13,707 bases of DNA from Methylocystaceae bacterium (GTDB lineage: Bacteria; Pseudomonadota; Alphaproteobacteria; Rhizobiales; Beijerinckiaceae), in NCBI GenBank assembly GCA_003152255.1, contig PLZT01000649.1, forward strand, positions 1-13,707, written 5' to 3'. Each line of letters opens with the position of its first letter. Position 1 is the first letter of the stretch. Below are positions 13,595-13,707 of this stretch, one piece after another. The position numbers and the translations under genes are program-made. The notes under the pieces are model-generated. The model was not told the origin of the DNA. It did not search any database and saw nothing but the letters and a program-made list of their open reading frames with translations.

Positions 13595-13707
13595 CTTGGC
13601 GGGTGGAAGGGGTGGACGGGGTTTTTGAGCTTTGCTGCAAGGAGGGAGATCAGCAGGGATTCCGCGCATAACTTTTGCACAAGCTAGGGCCTGTCATCAA
13701 TTGAGCC
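13595..13707. other. Right-hand end of the window, no supported gene
   Basis: This stretch is non-coding as far as I can see. It includes GGGGTTTTTG (13618-13627), without a clear hairpin before it, and GGAGGGAG (13642-13649) without a start codon in the right place. The last ~20 bases, from the CTAG at 13684, have the look of an insertion-sequence end but cannot be confirmed because the window stops. Confidence 0.5.

Noticed and set aside
13483..13671. A 62-codon plus-strand frame at the right end.
   Set aside because: It overlaps the 85-residue protein in another frame, lacks a ribosome binding site and is arginine-rich shadow sequence.
1..13707. tRNA, rRNA, CRISPR array or prophage signatures.
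   Set aside because: I found no cloverleaf with a TTC-type loop, no regularly spaced repeat array and no phage or transposase gene.

Overview
This window looks like chromosomal DNA of a GC-rich alphaproteobacterium of the order Hyphomicrobiales (Rhizobiales), perhaps near the Beijerinckiaceae/Methylocystaceae. The order rests on gene content: an Omp25/Omp31-type surface barrel, a DUF6111 protein 4 bp ahead of a CCA-adding enzyme, and a MoxR - DUF58 - BatA/DUF4159 - membrane VWA operon. The family is a guess from protein style. All calls were made by reading translations and motifs by eye. No database search was run.

Left part (1-4621). The window opens with a 22-codon reading frame behind a strong Shine-Dalgarno sequence. 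It converges on a GNAT acetyltransferase gene on the minus strand (131-706). A 325-base non-coding stretch with a 17-bp palindrome and an AT-rich leader separates that gene from an outer-membrane protein (1032-2381), which is built from two tandem copies of a small beta-barrel repeat. Next come a YhbS-like GNAT acetyltransferase (2526-3023) and, 7 bases later, the cell-division ATPase ZapE (3031-4200). A small dimeric alpha/beta-barrel-like protein (4193-4621, minus) converges on zapE, with the ends overlapping by 8 bases.

Centre (4671-11453, all minus strand). This is a tightly packed four-gene operon read from right to left: MoxR AAA+ ATPase, soluble DUF58 VWA protein, a 924-residue BatA-like/DUF4159 membrane protein, and a 690-residue membrane VWA protein with a glutamine-amidotransferase-like fold. 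The junctions are a 1-base gap, a 1-base TAATG overlap and a 9-base gap. MoxR ATPases with VWA partners are generally thought to act as chaperone or metal-insertion machines, but the job of this version is not established. It is the best candidate here for an undescribed system. Its two large membrane subunits look complementary: one keeps a complete metal-binding MIDAS motif and has no cysteine at all, the other has lost the MIDAS.

Right part (11454-13707). A 309-base divergent intergenic region carries a hairpin, a 13-bp direct repeat and a plausible -10 box. It separates moxR from a small membrane protein (DUF6111), which overlaps the CCA tRNA nucleotidyltransferase gene by 4 bases (GTGA). 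An 85-residue hypothetical protein with a strong ribosome binding site follows. The last ~110 bases carry no gene I can support, though the final ~20 bases could be the end of an insertion sequence.

Most genes are ordinary housekeeping or conserved alphaproteobacterial genes. The most interesting points are the MoxR operon, the duplicated barrel and the unexplained short repeats and palindromes in the two regulatory regions.
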